Numbered from the stretch's first letter, positions 28,210 to 38,246 are shown. The stretch is DNA of 54,915 nt from Bacteroidaceae bacterium (GCA_016292045.1 JAEEZX010000074.1:1-54915); one strand, 5' to 3'. Notes: generated from the sequence alone by a model not told the origin. Numbers and translations: made by a program.

Positions 28210-29394
28210 ATGGGCGCCACGGCATTCATCTCTTCGCGTCTGTTCCGTAGTTCGCGCACGGGTTCCCTTGCTGTGAGCATCGCCACGGCGGGTGTTGCCG
28301 CGGGTGTCTTCGTGATGCTCCTTTCGGTTAGCATCGTGCTGGGCTTTCAGGGTGAGATACGCGACAAGATGTCGTCCTTCTCGGGCCACATCCAGGTGCT
28401 TGCCCACGAGAGTCTCTACAGCCCTTTCTCGCGTCCCATCAGCTTCAGTCCTGAGCAGGAGCGCTGGATGTCTTCCCATCCGCATGTCAGCGCCGTGCGC
28501 CATTTTGCCCTCAAGGAGGGTATGCTCAAGACCGACGATGTCTTCCGCGGCATACAGCTCAAGGGCGTCGACGGCGATTCCACGCTCAACCTCTCGCAGG
28601 GTCCTTCGCTGCGCATCTCGCGCTCCATGGCCCGCAGCCTCCGTGTGAAGCAGGGCGACCGAGTCTTCGCATATTTCTTCGACGGTTCGCTCAAGGCCCG
28701 CCGCTTCACGGTGGTGGATGTTTATGAGACGCACCTCAAGGAGTTCGATGAGAATGTGTGCTTCTGTCCTCTCTCTCTCGTGCAGCAGCTCAACGGCTGG
28801 AAGGGCGACGAAGTGGGTGGAGTGGAGGTCACCCTTGATTCCTACGACGCCCTCGACGATGTGGCGCGCAGTTTCCGCAAGCGCTTCAATCACGAGACGG
28901 ACGCCTCGCAGCGTCCTTTCGTGTCGCTCTCCGTGCGTGAACTGTATCCTCAGATATTCTCCTGGCTGCAGTTGCTCGACGGCAATGTGTGGGCCATCCT
29001 CATCCTGATGACGCTGGTGGCTGTCACCACCGTTGTGTGCGGTCTTCTCATCATCATCCTTGAGCATACGAGCCTCATCGGTCTTCTCAAGGCGATAGGA
29101 TGTTCCAATGCTCAGGTGCGCAGCATTTTCCTGCGCCTCTCTTCGCTCATTGTGCTGCGTGCCCTGTTGTGGGGCAATGCTTTGGCGGCGTTGCTGATTT
29201 TCGTGCAGCGGTGTACGGGTGTCATCCGTCTTGATGCCGAGGCCTACTATCTCTCGGAGGTCCCGATGTATGTCTCATGGCCTCTGTTTTTGCTGGTCAA
29301 TGTGTCGGTGTTTGTCATCACGGTGCTCTCGCTGCTTGTTCCCTCCGTTGTCATCAGCCACATCCGCCCCGCCCAGAGCATGCGTTTCGAGTAA
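28210..29394 (+). CDS. ABC transporter permease, LolC/LolE (FtsX-like) family
   Basis: A 394-residue inner-membrane protein with the LolC/E layout. One N-terminal helix (residues about 20-42, AVSIATAGVAAGVFVMLLSVSIV) is followed by a large periplasmic MacB-type domain (about 45-260). Three C-terminal helices follow, including WAILILMTLVAVTTVVCGLLII with the downstream GLLKAIGCS motif typical of FtsX permeases. Bacteroidetes use a single LolC/E-like permease in lipoprotein release. It lies 10 bases after the aminotransferase. No ATPase partner is adjacent. Confidence 0.88.
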   Translation: MGATAFISSRLFRSSRTGSLAVSIATAGVAAGVFVMLLSVSIVLGFQGEIRDKMSSFSGHIQVLAHESLYSPFSRPISFSPEQERWMSSHPHVSAVRHFALKEGMLKTDDVFRGIQLKGVDGDSTLNLSQGPSLRISRSMARSLRVKQGDRVFAYFFDGSLKARRFTVVDVYETHLKEFDENVCFCPLSLVQQLNGWKGDEVGGVEVTLDSYDALDDVARSFRKRFNHETDASQRPFVSLSVRELYPQIFSWLQLLDGNVWAILILMTLVAVTTVVCGLLIIILEHTSLIGLLKAIGCSNAQVRSIFLRLSSLIVLRALLWGNALAALLIFVQRCTGVIRLDAEAYYLSEVPMYVSWPLFLLVNVSVFVITVLSLLVPSVVISHIRPAQSMRFE

Positions 29395-29438
29395 AGGAGG
29401 GCGCTTTCGGATTACTCTTTTGGCGCCTTTGTGAAGAA

Positions 29439-29466
29439 AAGAACGTAAGAAGTAAGATGTAAGAAT
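29439..29466. repeat. 7-base-period repeat between permease and symporter genes
   Basis: Consecutive heptamers AAGAACG, TAAGAAG, TAAGATG and TAAGAAT lie in the 85-base gap before the symporter. They are degenerate but in phase, like the other heptamer arrays of the window. Confidence 0.6.
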
Positions 29467-29479
29467 AAAGCATAGAAAA

Positions 29480-30673
29480 ATGAAGAAGACATTGATTTGG
29501 ATTGGTGCGCTGGTTGTCGGTGCAATATTGGGAATGTTAGGCTATTCATGGCTCAACGAGGTGATGAACTTTGTGGCGACGGTCTATACGAGGCTGTTCC
29601 AACTGCTGGCCGTGCCGACTATCGTGCTGGCGGTAATAACCACCTTCGCCACATTCGGTTCGAAAGGTTCTGGCAGGATATTCGGTCATACGCTGACATA
29701 CACGCTGCTCACCACCTTTGCCGCCGCTGCTGTGGGTGCTGTGCTGTATGTGTTGGTGGGCCCGGGTAATCTGCCCGCAGAGGCTGTCAGCAACGGTGCC
29801 CAGCCTTCAGACATCGGCCCTCAGACATCTTATGTCGACCATATCATCAGCATCATTCCCAATAACATCGTGAAACCGTTCTTCGACGGCAACGTGCTCT
29901 CGCTGCTGCTCCTGGCCTTTGCCATCGGCTTCGGACTCTCGAAGCTCCCTGAGTCTGAGAACAAGGGTGTTGTCGTGAAGTTGCTGTCGGGACTTCAGGA
30001 ACTGCTCTTCCTCCTGATACGCGGGTTGATATGGACCTTGCCTTTGGGTATCATCGCTTTTGCTGCTCAGTTGTCCGCCCAGGTCTCTGCGGGTGTCATA
30101 GCCGATTCCATAGGAAAATACGTGTTGGTGGTGCTTGGCGGCAATGTCATTCAGTTCTTCATCATACTGCCTCTGTTCCTGTTGGCACGCGGTCTGAATC
30201 CTCTTCATGTGTTGAGTAAGATGATGCCGGCCGTCCTGATGGCGCTCTTCACCAAGAGCAGTGCCGCCACGCTGCCTGTCACAATGAATACTGCCGAGAG
30301 CCGTCTGGGTGTCAGCAGCAAGGTGGCCCGCTTCGTACTTCCCATCTGCACCACTATCAATATGAACGGTTGTGCAGCCTTCATCCTCGTCACTTCGCTT
30401 TTCGTGATGCAGAACGGTGGAACGCCCCTTACGTTTACCACCATCCTGCTGTGGATACTTGTCTCTGTTGTCTCGGCAATCGGCAATGCCGGTGTTCCCA
30501 TGGGTTGTTACTTTCTCACCCTCTCACTCATGTCGGGCATTGGCGCACCCGTTGCCATCCTCGGCATCATATTGCCCATCTACACCATCATCGACATGAT
30601 TGAAACGGCAGAAAACGTCTGGTCCGACTCCTGCATTTCGGCCATGGTTGACAAGGATATAAACGCACAATAA
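29480..30673 (+). CDS. Dicarboxylate/amino acid:cation symporter (DAACS family)
   Basis: A 397-residue sodium- or proton-coupled transporter of the glutamate/aspartate/dicarboxylate family (GltP, DctA, SstT). Eight hydrophobic helices are present. The hairpin-loop serine motif is FTKSSAATLPVTM (residues near 255), and PICTTINMNGCAAF (near residue 290) is the conserved NMDG-like helix 7 site, here NMNG. The C-terminal AGVPMG-like segment (NAGVPMGCYFL) is also present. The substitution at the helix 7 Asp makes substrate assignment uncertain. The gene converges with the lyase gene 5 bases away. Confidence 0.92.
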   Translation: MKKTLIWIGALVVGAILGMLGYSWLNEVMNFVATVYTRLFQLLAVPTIVLAVITTFATFGSKGSGRIFGHTLTYTLLTTFAAAAVGAVLYVLVGPGNLPAEAVSNGAQPSDIGPQTSYVDHIISIIPNNIVKPFFDGNVLSLLLLAFAIGFGLSKLPESENKGVVVKLLSGLQELLFLLIRGLIWTLPLGIIAFAAQLSAQVSAGVIADSIGKYVLVVLGGNVIQFFIILPLFLLARGLNPLHVLSKMMPAVLMALFTKSSAATLPVTMNTAESRLGVSSKVARFVLPICTTINMNGCAAFILVTSLFVMQNGGTPLTFTTILLWILVSVVSAIGNAGVPMGCYFLTLSLMSGIGAPVAILGIILPIYTIIDMIETAENVWSDSCISAMVDKDINAQ

Positions 30674-30678
30674 TCTTT

Positions 30679-33510
30679 TTACTCTATCTCCTGCAGGAAG
30701 ATGGCATCGAGAGCCCAGGTGGCGGCGTCGTTGGTGAAGAAATACCCGGCCGGCTTGGGATCTGTGCTCGTATTGTTCGTGTGGAAGAGCCAACCCGTGT
30801 CGCTGAAAGGATGGTGCTGCTGCATCTCCTTCTTCGCCAGAGAGAGCTTCTCGCCGTTGCCCGTCTGCCAATAGGCATACAGACCCAGGCGGGGGCAGGG
30901 GAAACTGTTGTGGGTGATGGTCTTCGCCTTGTAGCGATAGTTCGCCGCGTGGTCGAGCCATGCTGCAGCCCAGGGTTTGTTGTGGATGGAGAGCATCATC
31001 TCGTTCATGAACTCGAAACCGCCCATAATGGTGCACAGATGGTTGGTGTGCTGCACGGTGCTGTCGCCTTCCCACGAGAGGATGCCCGTTGCCGGATCGT
31101 AGCCCAGAGCGAGAGGGCCGGAGAAGAGGCCGTGAGGCATAGCCGTGATGCTGCGCATACCGGTGAGTATTTTGTCGCGATAGTGCTTGTCTCCTGTGCG
31201 CTCCCATTCCGTGAACCAGTTGCCGGCATACGCCAGCCAGTCGGGGCCGATGCGCAGGCGCGCAGGAGCCGTGCAGGGATATTTTTCGCTGCGGGGCTGG
31301 GCAAGACGCAGGGGGTCGAGAGTGTAGAGCAGAGTGTCGGCATCGCGCACTTCGCGCATGATGTCGCCCAGACGCTCGTCCGCCGTGAGATAGTACATGA
31401 AGCGGTTCCAGAACGCCTGCGAGATGCGGGCCTCCTTGGCGCCGCACCCCCAGTGGAGCACATTGTGGCGTGTGCCCAGTCCGGCATGTGCGCCGCGATG
31501 GTAGGTGTCCACCTCGGAGCAGTGACGCGTCATACCTGTGGCAAGGCGCCACACAGCGGCATCGCCCGTGCGCAGGAACTGATACCACAGCATGGCGGGA
31601 GTGCCGAGTTCGGTGTTGTCCCAGGCATATCCTCCGACATCGTAGCGCCACTCCCCGCGACTGTTGTCGTAGGTGTGCATGAAGTCGCCGTAGTTGAAAT
31701 AGCCGTACCATCCGTGCTGCTCCTGCTGACGCTCGAAGAAGAGCATGAGGGAATCGAGCTGGCGGTCGGTGTCGGTGCCGCGGGCCAGCGACCAGATACC
31801 GAAGGCACGTCTGTCGTGGAGGTATTGCGGCGTGGGGACATACTGTGCGTGGGAGAGCTGCGAGGGCGCTCCGGCGGGAAGCGAGGATATCCAGAGTGTG
31901 CTGGTGCGCGCTGTGCCGACGGGTGTCGACATGCCGGGCTGCACGTCCTCGTAGGCTGCTTCCAGTCCGTGGGGTATGGTGTCGTAGTGGGCGAAGTTCA
32001 TCGCCTCGGCCTCGGGGCTCCACAAGGCAACGGTGACGACGGCTGTGTCGCTGCGCGCTCCGTCAACCTGAAGCGTGGAGGGATACGACTGCCAGAAGTC
32101 CTCCAGAGAGACGGCAACGGTGGCGTGCCTGTCTCCGACGGCCACCATACCGGGAGCGCGGCGCCCTTCGATGGTACCGATCCAGGGAGAGGACGATGTG
32201 GCGCGCTTGCGTATGCTGTAACCGTTGGGCGAGAGCTGCGAGAGACGGAATCCGTCCCACGAGGCTATCTCTTCGAGGATTGCGCGGCTCTTCTCCGTTG
32301 CGGGATTGCCCAGACTGTCGAGGGATATGATGCGGCGGGCGATGAGAGGCTTCACGGCCATATCGCGCACTCCGCCGTCTTCTGCAAACCACACATGGCG
32401 CTCGTGCATCTTGTCCTGCAGAGGCACCTTCAGACGCAGACTCATCTCATGAAGACCTTCCTTTGCCGTCTCCTCGCTGATGAACGAGGTGAAGACGACC
32501 TTCTCTTCTGGGCAGCCTGTCCATGAATATATCCTCATGGTGAAGTCCTTGCCGTCGTAGCGCGTGCAGCGTGAGAACCGACCCTCGCGCTCCACCTTGA
32601 CGCTCAGCACGGGTTGGCACTTGCCGTTGATGCTGACCTCGGGAACGAGGGCGGGAGAGGGCTTTGCGGAAGCATCTCCTGAGGGCAGACAACCGCTGAT
32701 GCCCAGCCATTTGATGCTGCCGTCGGGCCAATAGGCAAGGGGCCACTGGTCGGTGTCGGCCTCGCGCACGGTGATGCGCTGCCCCTTGCGGAGCTCGCCT
32801 TGGGAGAAGGGCAGACCGAAGGTGAAGGGCATGCCGGGACGGGGAGTGCCGATGCAGTTCATGTCGGCAAGGGAGAGGGAGCGCAGGGGTGGCTCCGCAG
32901 CGTTGTGTGTGATGCGGAAGCGGCGCAACTGTGCGTGGCTCTCTGTGGTGCGGAAACCGAAGTAGCCGCTACGGAGGGGCTGCAGGTCAACATAGTTGAC
33001 AAGTGTGTCGCCGTCGATAACGTAGAGCACGCGGCCCTGACAGCTCTCCAGATGTATGTGATACCAATGGTCGGCCTTGATGAGATGCGAGGCGTCGGTA
33101 TATTCGCGTATGACGGCGGGACGGGGCTGTCCGTCGTAGCGGCGGAAGCGCGTGGTGGTGTTGGAATTGCCGCCGTAGCCCACATAGTAGAGCGACATCT
33201 CGGAGGCACGGGAGAATTCGCCCTTGCGCGACTTGGCTCCGCTGAGAGCCTTGTCGGCCATCCAGAAGCAGTTGAGGTCGGACACACGGGCGTCGCTCAT
33301 GATACGTGCCTCGTAGTCGATGACGACGTCGCCCTGCAGCAGAGTCCTGTTCCAGAGGGTGAGACCCTTGGGAGCCACGATGTCGCAGACGGAATCACGG
33401 CTCCACGTTACCTTTGCATCCTTGGAGGCATTCTCTATAAGCCAGGAACTCCCTGCCGCAGAAGCAGAGAGTTCCATAGAGAGAGCGATGATAGCAAGAC
33501 GTGCTCTCAT
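30679..33510 (-). CDS. Secreted rhamnogalacturonan lyase-like protein (DUF6250 + PcRGLX/YetA-like, PL26)
   Basis: A 943-residue exported protein with a signal peptide ending near residue 18. Residues about 25-205 form a DUF6250-like concanavalin-fold domain (GDVVIDYEARIMSDARVSDLNCFW; YTDASHLIKADHWYHIHLES). From about residue 225 the RIT...PRPGMPFTFGLPFSQGELRKGQ segment begins the three-domain exo-rhamnogalacturonan lyase architecture (PcRGLX/YetA-like, CAZy PL26). It continues through an alpha/alpha-toroid with TYHRGAHAGLGTRHNVLHWGCGA. The predicted reaction is beta-elimination on pectin rhamnogalacturonan I. No SusC/SusD pair is adjacent, so it is an orphan outside a visible polysaccharide utilisation locus. 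Confidence 0.82.
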   Translation of the reverse strand: MRARLAIIALSMELSASAAGSSWLIENASKDAKVTWSRDSVCDIVAPKGLTLWNRTLLQGDVVIDYEARIMSDARVSDLNCFWMADKALSGAKSRKGEFSRASEMSLYYVGYGGNSNTTTRFRRYDGQPRPAVIREYTDASHLIKADHWYHIHLESCQGRVLYVIDGDTLVNYVDLQPLRSGYFGFRTTESHAQLRRFRITHNAAEPPLRSLSLADMNCIGTPRPGMPFTFGLPFSQGELRKGQRITVREADTDQWPLAYWPDGSIKWLGISGCLPSGDASAKPSPALVPEVSINGKCQPVLSVKVEREGRFSRCTRYDGKDFTMRIYSWTGCPEEKVVFTSFISEETAKEGLHEMSLRLKVPLQDKMHERHVWFAEDGGVRDMAVKPLIARRIISLDSLGNPATEKSRAILEEIASWDGFRLSQLSPNGYSIRKRATSSSPWIGTIEGRRAPGMVAVGDRHATVAVSLEDFWQSYPSTLQVDGARSDTAVVTVALWSPEAEAMNFAHYDTIPHGLEAAYEDVQPGMSTPVGTARTSTLWISSLPAGAPSQLSHAQYVPTPQYLHDRRAFGIWSLARGTDTDRQLDSLMLFFERQQEQHGWYGYFNYGDFMHTYDNSRGEWRYDVGGYAWDNTELGTPAMLWYQFLRTGDAAVWRLATGMTRHCSEVDTYHRGAHAGLGTRHNVLHWGCGAKEARISQAFWNRFMYYLTADERLGDIMREVRDADTLLYTLDPLRLAQPRSEKYPCTAPARLRIGPDWLAYAGNWFTEWERTGDKHYRDKILTGMRSITAMPHGLFSGPLALGYDPATGILSWEGDSTVQHTNHLCTIMGGFEFMNEMMLSIHNKPWAAAWLDHAANYRYKAKTITHNSFPCPRLGLYAYWQTGNGEKLSLAKKEMQQHHPFSDTGWLFHTNNTSTDPKPAGYFFTNDAATWALDAIFLQEIE

Positions 33511-34167
33511 TTATTTGGTGTATTTAAGTCCGAGATAGAGACCGTTGACATTCTTCAGCATAGAAGAGATGACATTGAGCGAGGAATTGGTGTTGCCGAG
33601 AATCTGCTGCACGAGTTCCATGAGCTTGGAAGCGTCGGCTGCCACCTGCAGTGTGTTGCCCGTAATCTTCACGTTGAGGATGAAGTCCCTGGAGAGCTGG
33701 CTGATGAGCTGGCCGCCCAGACGCAGCGTGAGGTCGTGACCGCTGACGCTCCACACGAAGGGAAGGCCCTTGTTGGTGTTGGCGTTGTATGTCAGGCTGC
33801 CGGTCTTGTCCTTGTTGAACGTGATGGAGATCTTGCCGGGAGTGAAGCCCAGTTTGGTGAGCTGGTTCTGCAGGCTGCTCTCTATCTTGGCGCTGACGGC
33901 TGTGCTGGCAATGTTCTTGAGCACTTCCTCGCTCTCGAATACGACAGCAGGCTGTGAATAGGTCCACGTGCCCACGATGGTGTTCTCGTTGACCGTAGCC
34001 GTGCCGAGGAGGTTGGCAACGATGTTACCCACGGTGCTGCTTCCTGTGGCTGCTGTGGCTGCAGACGATGCTGCGGATGTGGCTACATTCTTGAGCAAAT
34101 CGCCGAGCTGGGCGTTTGCCGTGTTCACTGTGAGGGCCGTAATAGCCAAAATGATGAACTTTTTCAT
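33511..34167 (-). CDS. DUF4923 family secreted protein
   Basis: A 218-residue exported protein (signal peptide MKKFIILAITALTVNTANA) of the Bacteroidales family DUF4923. It has an Ala/Ser/Thr-rich linker near residues 30-45, then a lipocalin-like beta domain (NTIVGTWTYSQPAVVFESE). The role is unknown, plausibly in the periplasm or envelope. It abuts the lyase gene without a gap and follows valS by 38 bases on the same strand. Confidence 0.85.
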   Translation of the reverse strand: MKKFIILAITALTVNTANAQLGDLLKNVATSAASSAATAATGSSTVGNIVANLLGTATVNENTIVGTWTYSQPAVVFESEEVLKNIASTAVSAKIESSLQNQLTKLGFTPGKISITFNKDKTGSLTYNANTNKGLPFVWSVSGHDLTLRLGGQLISQLSRDFILNVKITGNTLQVAADASKLMELVQQILGNTNSSLNVISSMLKNVNGLYLGLKYTK

Positions 34168-34205
34168 TGTCTTGTGTATTAGAGTGTTAATTTATTCTTT
34201 TTAAA

Positions 34206-36863
34206 TTATTTCTTCAAGGCTGCGATACTGTCCTTGAGAGCCTGTATCTTGCTCTCTGCGTCGGCGAACTTCTTGCGCTCCATCTCCACCACCTGTGCGG
34301 GTGCGTTCTGTACGAAGCGCTCGTTCTGCAGTTTCTTTTCGATGCCGGCCTTGAAGCCCTCGAGGCGCTGTATCTCGGCCTCGGCCTTCTGTATCTCGGC
34401 CTCCGCGTCGATGAGTCCTGCCATGGGTACGCCGTATTCCGTAGTGCCTACGAGGAAGGTCTGGGCATTGCTGTCCTTCTCCTTCACCTCGACGATGTCC
34501 TCAAGATTGGCCATCTTCATGGCGGCAGCCCGGTAGGTGCCTTGCAGGTTTCCGCCCACCACTTGCAGTGTGAGGCTTTCTTTGGGGGCGATGTTCTTCT
34601 GGGCACGTATGGTACGCACGCCGCTGACAACGAGTTTGATGTCCTCCACATTCTTCAGCACAGCCAGTTCGTTTGCCGTCGGGGCATCCAGCTTGAGGTT
34701 TTCGCGCATGATACTCTCGCCCGGCTTGCGCTCCTCGAGAGCCTGCCACAGTTCCTCCGTGATGAAGGGGATGAAGGGATGCAGCATCTTCAGCAGCACA
34801 TCGAAGAAACGCAGTGTGGCCTCGTAGGTCGTGCGGTCGAGGGGCTGTGCCTCGCCGTTGATGTAGGCGGGCTTCACCATCTCCAGATACCAGCCGGAGA
34901 ACTCGTCCCAGAAGAGTTTGTAGACAACCATCAGGGCCTCGCTCAGACGATACTTGGAGAAGAGGTCGCTGAGCTCCGCGTTGGCTTCCTTCAGTTTTGC
35001 GTCAAACCACGCGACAGCCAGCTTGGCGGCATCTGTCTGCTCTGTGTCGGCCACCTGCCAGCCCTTTACCAGACGGAAGGCGTTCCATATCTTGTTGTTG
35101 AAGTTGCGACCCTGCTCGCAGAGCGCATCATCGTAGAGGATGTCGTTGCCGGCAGGAGCGGAGAGCAGTATGCCCATGCGCACACCGTCGGCTCCGTAGC
35201 GCTCGATGAGGTCGAGGGGGTCGGGGCTGTTGCCCAGGCTCTTCGACATCTTGCGACCGAGCTTGTCGCGCACGATACCAGTGAAATACACGTGCTTGAA
35301 CGGCATCTTGCCCTGATACTCGTAGCCTGCCATAATCATGCGGGCCACCCAGAAGAAGATGATGTCGGGACCGGTCACGAGGTCGGCGGTGGGGTAGTAG
35401 TACTTTATCTCCTCGTTGTCGGGCTCGGCGATGCCGTTGAACAGCGATATGGGCCACAGCCATGATGAGAACCATGTGTCGAGTGCGCCCTCGTCCTGCA
35501 CGTAGTTGCCCTCGGGAGCCGTCTCGGAGACGATAATCTTGTCGTTGGGATACTCCTCCAGTCCCGTTTCCTTCAGCAGGTCGGCGTCGTAGTATGCAGG
35601 TATGCGGTGTCCCCACCACAGTTGGCGCGAGATGCACCAGTCCTTGATGTTCTCCAGCCAGTTGCGGTATGTGTTCTTGTATTTTGCGGGATAGAACACG
35701 ATGTCGTCGTTCATCACGGGCGGCAGGGCGATGTCGGCAAAGTGCTGCATGCGTATGAACCACTGCAGCGAGAGACGGGGCTCGATGGGCACATTGGTGC
35801 GCTCTGAGTAGCCCACTTTGTTGTCGTAGTCCTCCACATGGTCCATCAGTCCTGCGGCGACGAGGTCTGCGGCCATCTGCTTGCGGCATTCGAAGCGGTC
35901 CATGCCCTCGTACTTGGCGCAGTTCCTGCGGCATTCCTCCTCGATCTGCTCCAGCGTCACGTGGGCGTCGGGGGTGAAGATGTCGTAGGTGGTGAGGTTG
36001 TATTTCTGTCCGAGCATGTAGTCGTTGGCGTCGTGTGCGGGAGTCACCTTCAGGCAGCCCGTGCCGAAACCGATTTCCACATAGCGGTCCTCAATCACGG
36101 GCACCACGCGTCCCACGATGGGCACCACGAGGTGCTTGCCCTTGAGCCACTGGTTCTTCTCCTCCTTGGGGTTGATGCACACAGCCACGTCGCCCATGAT
36201 TGTCTCAGGACGTGTGGTGGCCACGACGGCGTATTTGCCGGGTTCCTCCACCACCATGTATTTCATGTAGTAGAACTTGGAGTGCTCGTCGTGGTAGATG
36301 ACCTCCTCGTCGGAGAGTGCCGTCTGGCGCTCGGGGTCCCAGTTCACCATCCTCAGACCCCGGTAGATGAGTCCCTTGCGGTAGAGGTCGCAGAAGACGG
36401 AGATGACGGCCTTCGAGCGCTCTTCGTCCATGGTGAATGCCGTGCGGTCCCAGTCGCACGAGCATCCCAGCTGGCGCAGCTGCTTGAGGATGATGCCTCC
36501 GTGCTCTTCCGTCCAGTCCCATGCGTGCTTGAGGAACTCCTCGCGTGTGAGGTCGCTCTTGTTGATGCCCTGCTCCTTGAGTCGCTTGATCACCTTGGCC
36601 TCTGTGGCAATGCTTGCGTGGTCGGTGCCGGGCACCCAGCATGCGTTCTTGCCCTCCATGCGTGCGTGGCGCACGAGGATGTCCTGGATGGTCTCGTTGA
36701 GCACGTGGCCCATGTGGAGCACACCCGTCACGTTTGGCGGGGGTATCACGACGGTGTAGGGCTCGCGTCCGTCGGGCTTGGAGGCGAAGAGTTTCTGCTC
36801 CAGCCAGTATTTATACCATTTTCCCTCTACTTCGGAGGGGTCGTATTTGGTTGCTAATGACAT
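34206..36863 (-). CDS. valS: Valine--tRNA ligase
   Basis: An 885-residue class I aminoacyl-tRNA synthetase charging tRNA-Val. HIGH-type motif HMGH is at residues 50-53 ([16 protein letters not shown]). The editing domain is in the middle ([14 protein letters not shown]). KMSKS followed by [11 protein letters not shown] lies near residue 540. A C-terminal coiled-coil arm ([23 protein letters not shown]) is typical of ValS. The length is normal. It is divergent from mazG, with overlapping promoter elements. Confidence 0.98.
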   Translation of the reverse strand: MSLATKYDPSEVEGKWYKYWLEQKLFASKPDGREPYTVVIPPPNVTGVLHMGHVLNETIQDILVRHARMEGKNACWVPGTDHASIATEAKVIKRLKEQGINKSDLTREEFLKHAWDWTEEHGGIILKQLRQLGCSCDWDRTAFTMDEERSKAVISVFCDLYRKGLIYRGLRMVNWDPERQTALSDEEVIYHDEHSKFYYMKYMVVEEPGKYAVVATTRPETIMGDVAVCINPKEEKNQWLKGKHLVVPIVGRVVPVIEDRYVEIGFGTGCLKVTPAHDANDYMLGQKYNLTTYDIFTPDAHVTLEQIEEECRRNCAKYEGMDRFECRKQMAADLVAAGLMDHVEDYDNKVGYSERTNVPIEPRLSLQWFIRMQHFADIALPPVMNDDIVFYPAKYKNTYRNWLENIKDWCISRQLWWGHRIPAYYDADLLKETGLEEYPNDKIIVSETAPEGNYVQDEGALDTWFSSWLWPISLFNGIAEPDNEEIKYYYPTADLVTGPDIIFFWVARMIMAGYEYQGKMPFKHVYFTGIVRDKLGRKMSKSLGNSPDPLDLIERYGADGVRMGILLSAPAGNDILYDDALCEQGRNFNNKIWNAFRLVKGWQVADTEQTDAAKLAVAWFDAKLKEANAELSDLFSKYRLSEALMVVYKLFWDEFSGWYLEMVKPAYINGEAQPLDRTTYEATLRFFDVLLKMLHPFIPFITEELWQALEERKPGESIMRENLKLDAPTANELAVLKNVEDIKLVVSGVRTIRAQKNIAPKESLTLQVVGGNLQGTYRAAAMKMANLEDIVEVKEKDSNAQTFLVGTTEYGVPMAGLIDAEAEIQKAEAEIQRLEGFKAGIEKKLQNERFVQNAPAQVVEMERKKFADAESKIQALKDSIAALKK

Positions 36864-36917
36864 GGTAATTGTATTAATTATCCTATTATTGTTGATGAAA
36901 ATACACTAAAGTGGGTG

Positions 36918-36949
36918 CAAAGTTACGAAAAAAATGCTAACTTTGCAAA
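36918..36949 (-). promoter_or_regulatory. valS promoter
   Basis: Minus strand TTTG (36946-36949), 20 bases, TAACTTTG (36918-36925): a full consensus. It leaves a leader of about 45-50 bases before valS. Confidence 0.75.
36938..36945 (+). promoter_or_regulatory. Candidate mazG -7 box, almost touching the start codon
   Basis: TAACTTTG on the plus strand ends only 8 bases before the mazG ATG at 36954. It lies inside the valS promoter. No TTTG is found 19-21 bases upstream. Confidence 0.45.
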
Positions 36950-36953
36950 CGCT

Positions 36954-37733
36954 ATGCATACAAAAGAAGAGAAATTGGCAGCTTTTGGACGTCTCTTGGA
37001 CGTCATGGACGATTTGAGAGAGAAATGTCCGTGGGACAGGAAGCAGACAAATGAGTCTCTGCGCCCCAACACGATAGAGGAGGTTTTCGAACTTTGCGAC
37101 GCTCTCATCCGCGAGGACAATCATGAGATTTGCAAGGAGCTGGGCGACGTGCTGCTGCACGTGGTGTTCTATGCCAAGATAGCCTCCGAGAAGGAGGAAT
37201 TCGACATTGCCGATGTCTGCAACAAGCTGTGCGACAAGCTCATCTTCCGTCATCCCCATGTCTACGGCGAGGCCGAGGCCCGGTCGGCGGGCGAGGTCAA
37301 GGTGATATGGGAGCAGGTGAAGCAGAAGGAGAAGGACGGCAACAAGACGGTCCTGAGCGGCGTTCCCGACGCCCTGCCTTCACTCATCAAGGCCTATCGC
37401 ATCCAGGACAAGGCGCGCGGTGTGGGTTTCGACTGGGAAGACCGTGCCGACGTGTGGGACAAGGTGCACGAGGAGATAAATGAACTCCGTGCCGAACTGG
37501 AGAAAGATGACATCCAGCGCAGCACGGAGGAGTTCGGCGATTTTCTCTTCTCGCTTGTCAATGCCGCCCGTCTCTATCACATCAATCCCGACAACGCTCT
37601 TGAGAAAACTAACCGTAAATTTATCAAGCGTTTCAATTACGTCGAGGCTGCTGCGAAGGCTTCGGGACGCTCCCTTTCGGAGCTCACTCTCAGCGAGATG
37701 GACAAGCTTTGGAATCAGGCGAAGAAGCTTTAG
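36954..37733 (+). CDS. mazG: Nucleoside triphosphate pyrophosphohydrolase MazG
   Basis: A 259-residue house-cleaning NTP pyrophosphatase with two MazG domains. The start MHTKEEKLAAFGRLLDVMDDLREKCPWD is the family N-terminus, so the ATG at 36954 is preferred over the upstream Met at 36915. The first domain has EEVFELCDAL and KELGDVLLHVVFYAKIA. The second has EEINELRAEL and EEFGDFLFSLVNAARLY, with the acidic EExxE and ExxD magnesium-binding patterns. Its last 44 bases overlap the CpxP-like gene on the opposite strand. Confidence 0.96.
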   Translation: MHTKEEKLAAFGRLLDVMDDLREKCPWDRKQTNESLRPNTIEEVFELCDALIREDNHEICKELGDVLLHVVFYAKIASEKEEFDIADVCNKLCDKLIFRHPHVYGEAEARSAGEVKVIWEQVKQKEKDGNKTVLSGVPDALPSLIKAYRIQDKARGVGFDWEDRADVWDKVHEEINELRAELEKDDIQRSTEEFGDFLFSLVNAARLYHINPDNALEKTNRKFIKRFNYVEAAAKASGRSLSELTLSEMDKLWNQAKKL

Positions 37734-38229
37734 CGCCTCCTTGTTTTTTGTCTTTTCCGGGCCCCTTGCGGTGCTGGTTCCCGTTGCGGTTCCAGTTCTT
37801 GTTTCTGTTCTGCTGCTGGCGCATACCATTCTTCAGCATGTTGTGGTGGAAGCGGTCCTCGGCACGTATCACGCGGAACATCTTCTCCGCTGTGATGGCG
37901 TTGGCGCCCTTCTCGTAGAAGTTCTTCTTCACCTCGGCTTCCTTCTTCTCGATGTCGGCCAGCTGTGAGAGCACGGCGCCGAAGTTCTCGCGGCTGTTCT
38001 TCTTCAGTTCATACTTCTGCCTTCCCAGCTGGAACAGGCTCATCTTGTATTCGCGGTAGATGGGCATGAATGCCTCTGCCTGCTTCTCGCTCAGCAGAGC
38101 CTCGTCGATGATGGCTTTTTCCTGGCGCTTTGCGATTTCCTGGAACGGATTGCGACCGTCTTTCTTCCCGTCTGCATAGGCGGAGAATGTCACCACAGCC
38201 ATCAGCAGCGCTAACATAATCTTTTTCAT
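37690..38229 (-). CDS. CpxP/Spy-like periplasmic protein of an ECF sigma locus
   Basis: A 179-residue exported protein: signal peptide MKKIMLALLMAVVTFSAYA, then an all-helical body (QAEAFMPIYREYKMSLFQLGRQKY; ADIEKKEAEVKKNFYEKG) resembling the LTXXQ/heavy-metal-sensor group. The tail is very basic and Asn/Gln/Lys-rich (from about residue 138) and looks disordered. The ATG at 38229 is chosen because codons upstream encode the neighbouring gene in another frame. It follows the anti-sigma candidate by 17 bases. A role in envelope-stress sensing is inferred. The 3' end overlaps mazG by 44 bases. Confidence 0.75.
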   Translation of the reverse strand: MKKIMLALLMAVVTFSAYADGKKDGRNPFQEIAKRQEKAIIDEALLSEKQAEAFMPIYREYKMSLFQLGRQKYELKKNSRENFGAVLSQLADIEKKEAEVKKNFYEKGANAITAEKMFRVIRAEDRFHHNMLKNGMRQQQNRNKNWNRNGNQHRKGPGKDKKQGGAKASSPDSKACPSR

Positions 38230-38246
38230 AGTCCTTGTCCTTTCTT

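Noticed and set aside
30781..32526. A 581-codon open frame antisense to the rhamnogalacturonan lyase
   Set aside because: It lies wholly opposite a clear coding region, with biased Val/Gly/Arg composition and no recognisable domain.
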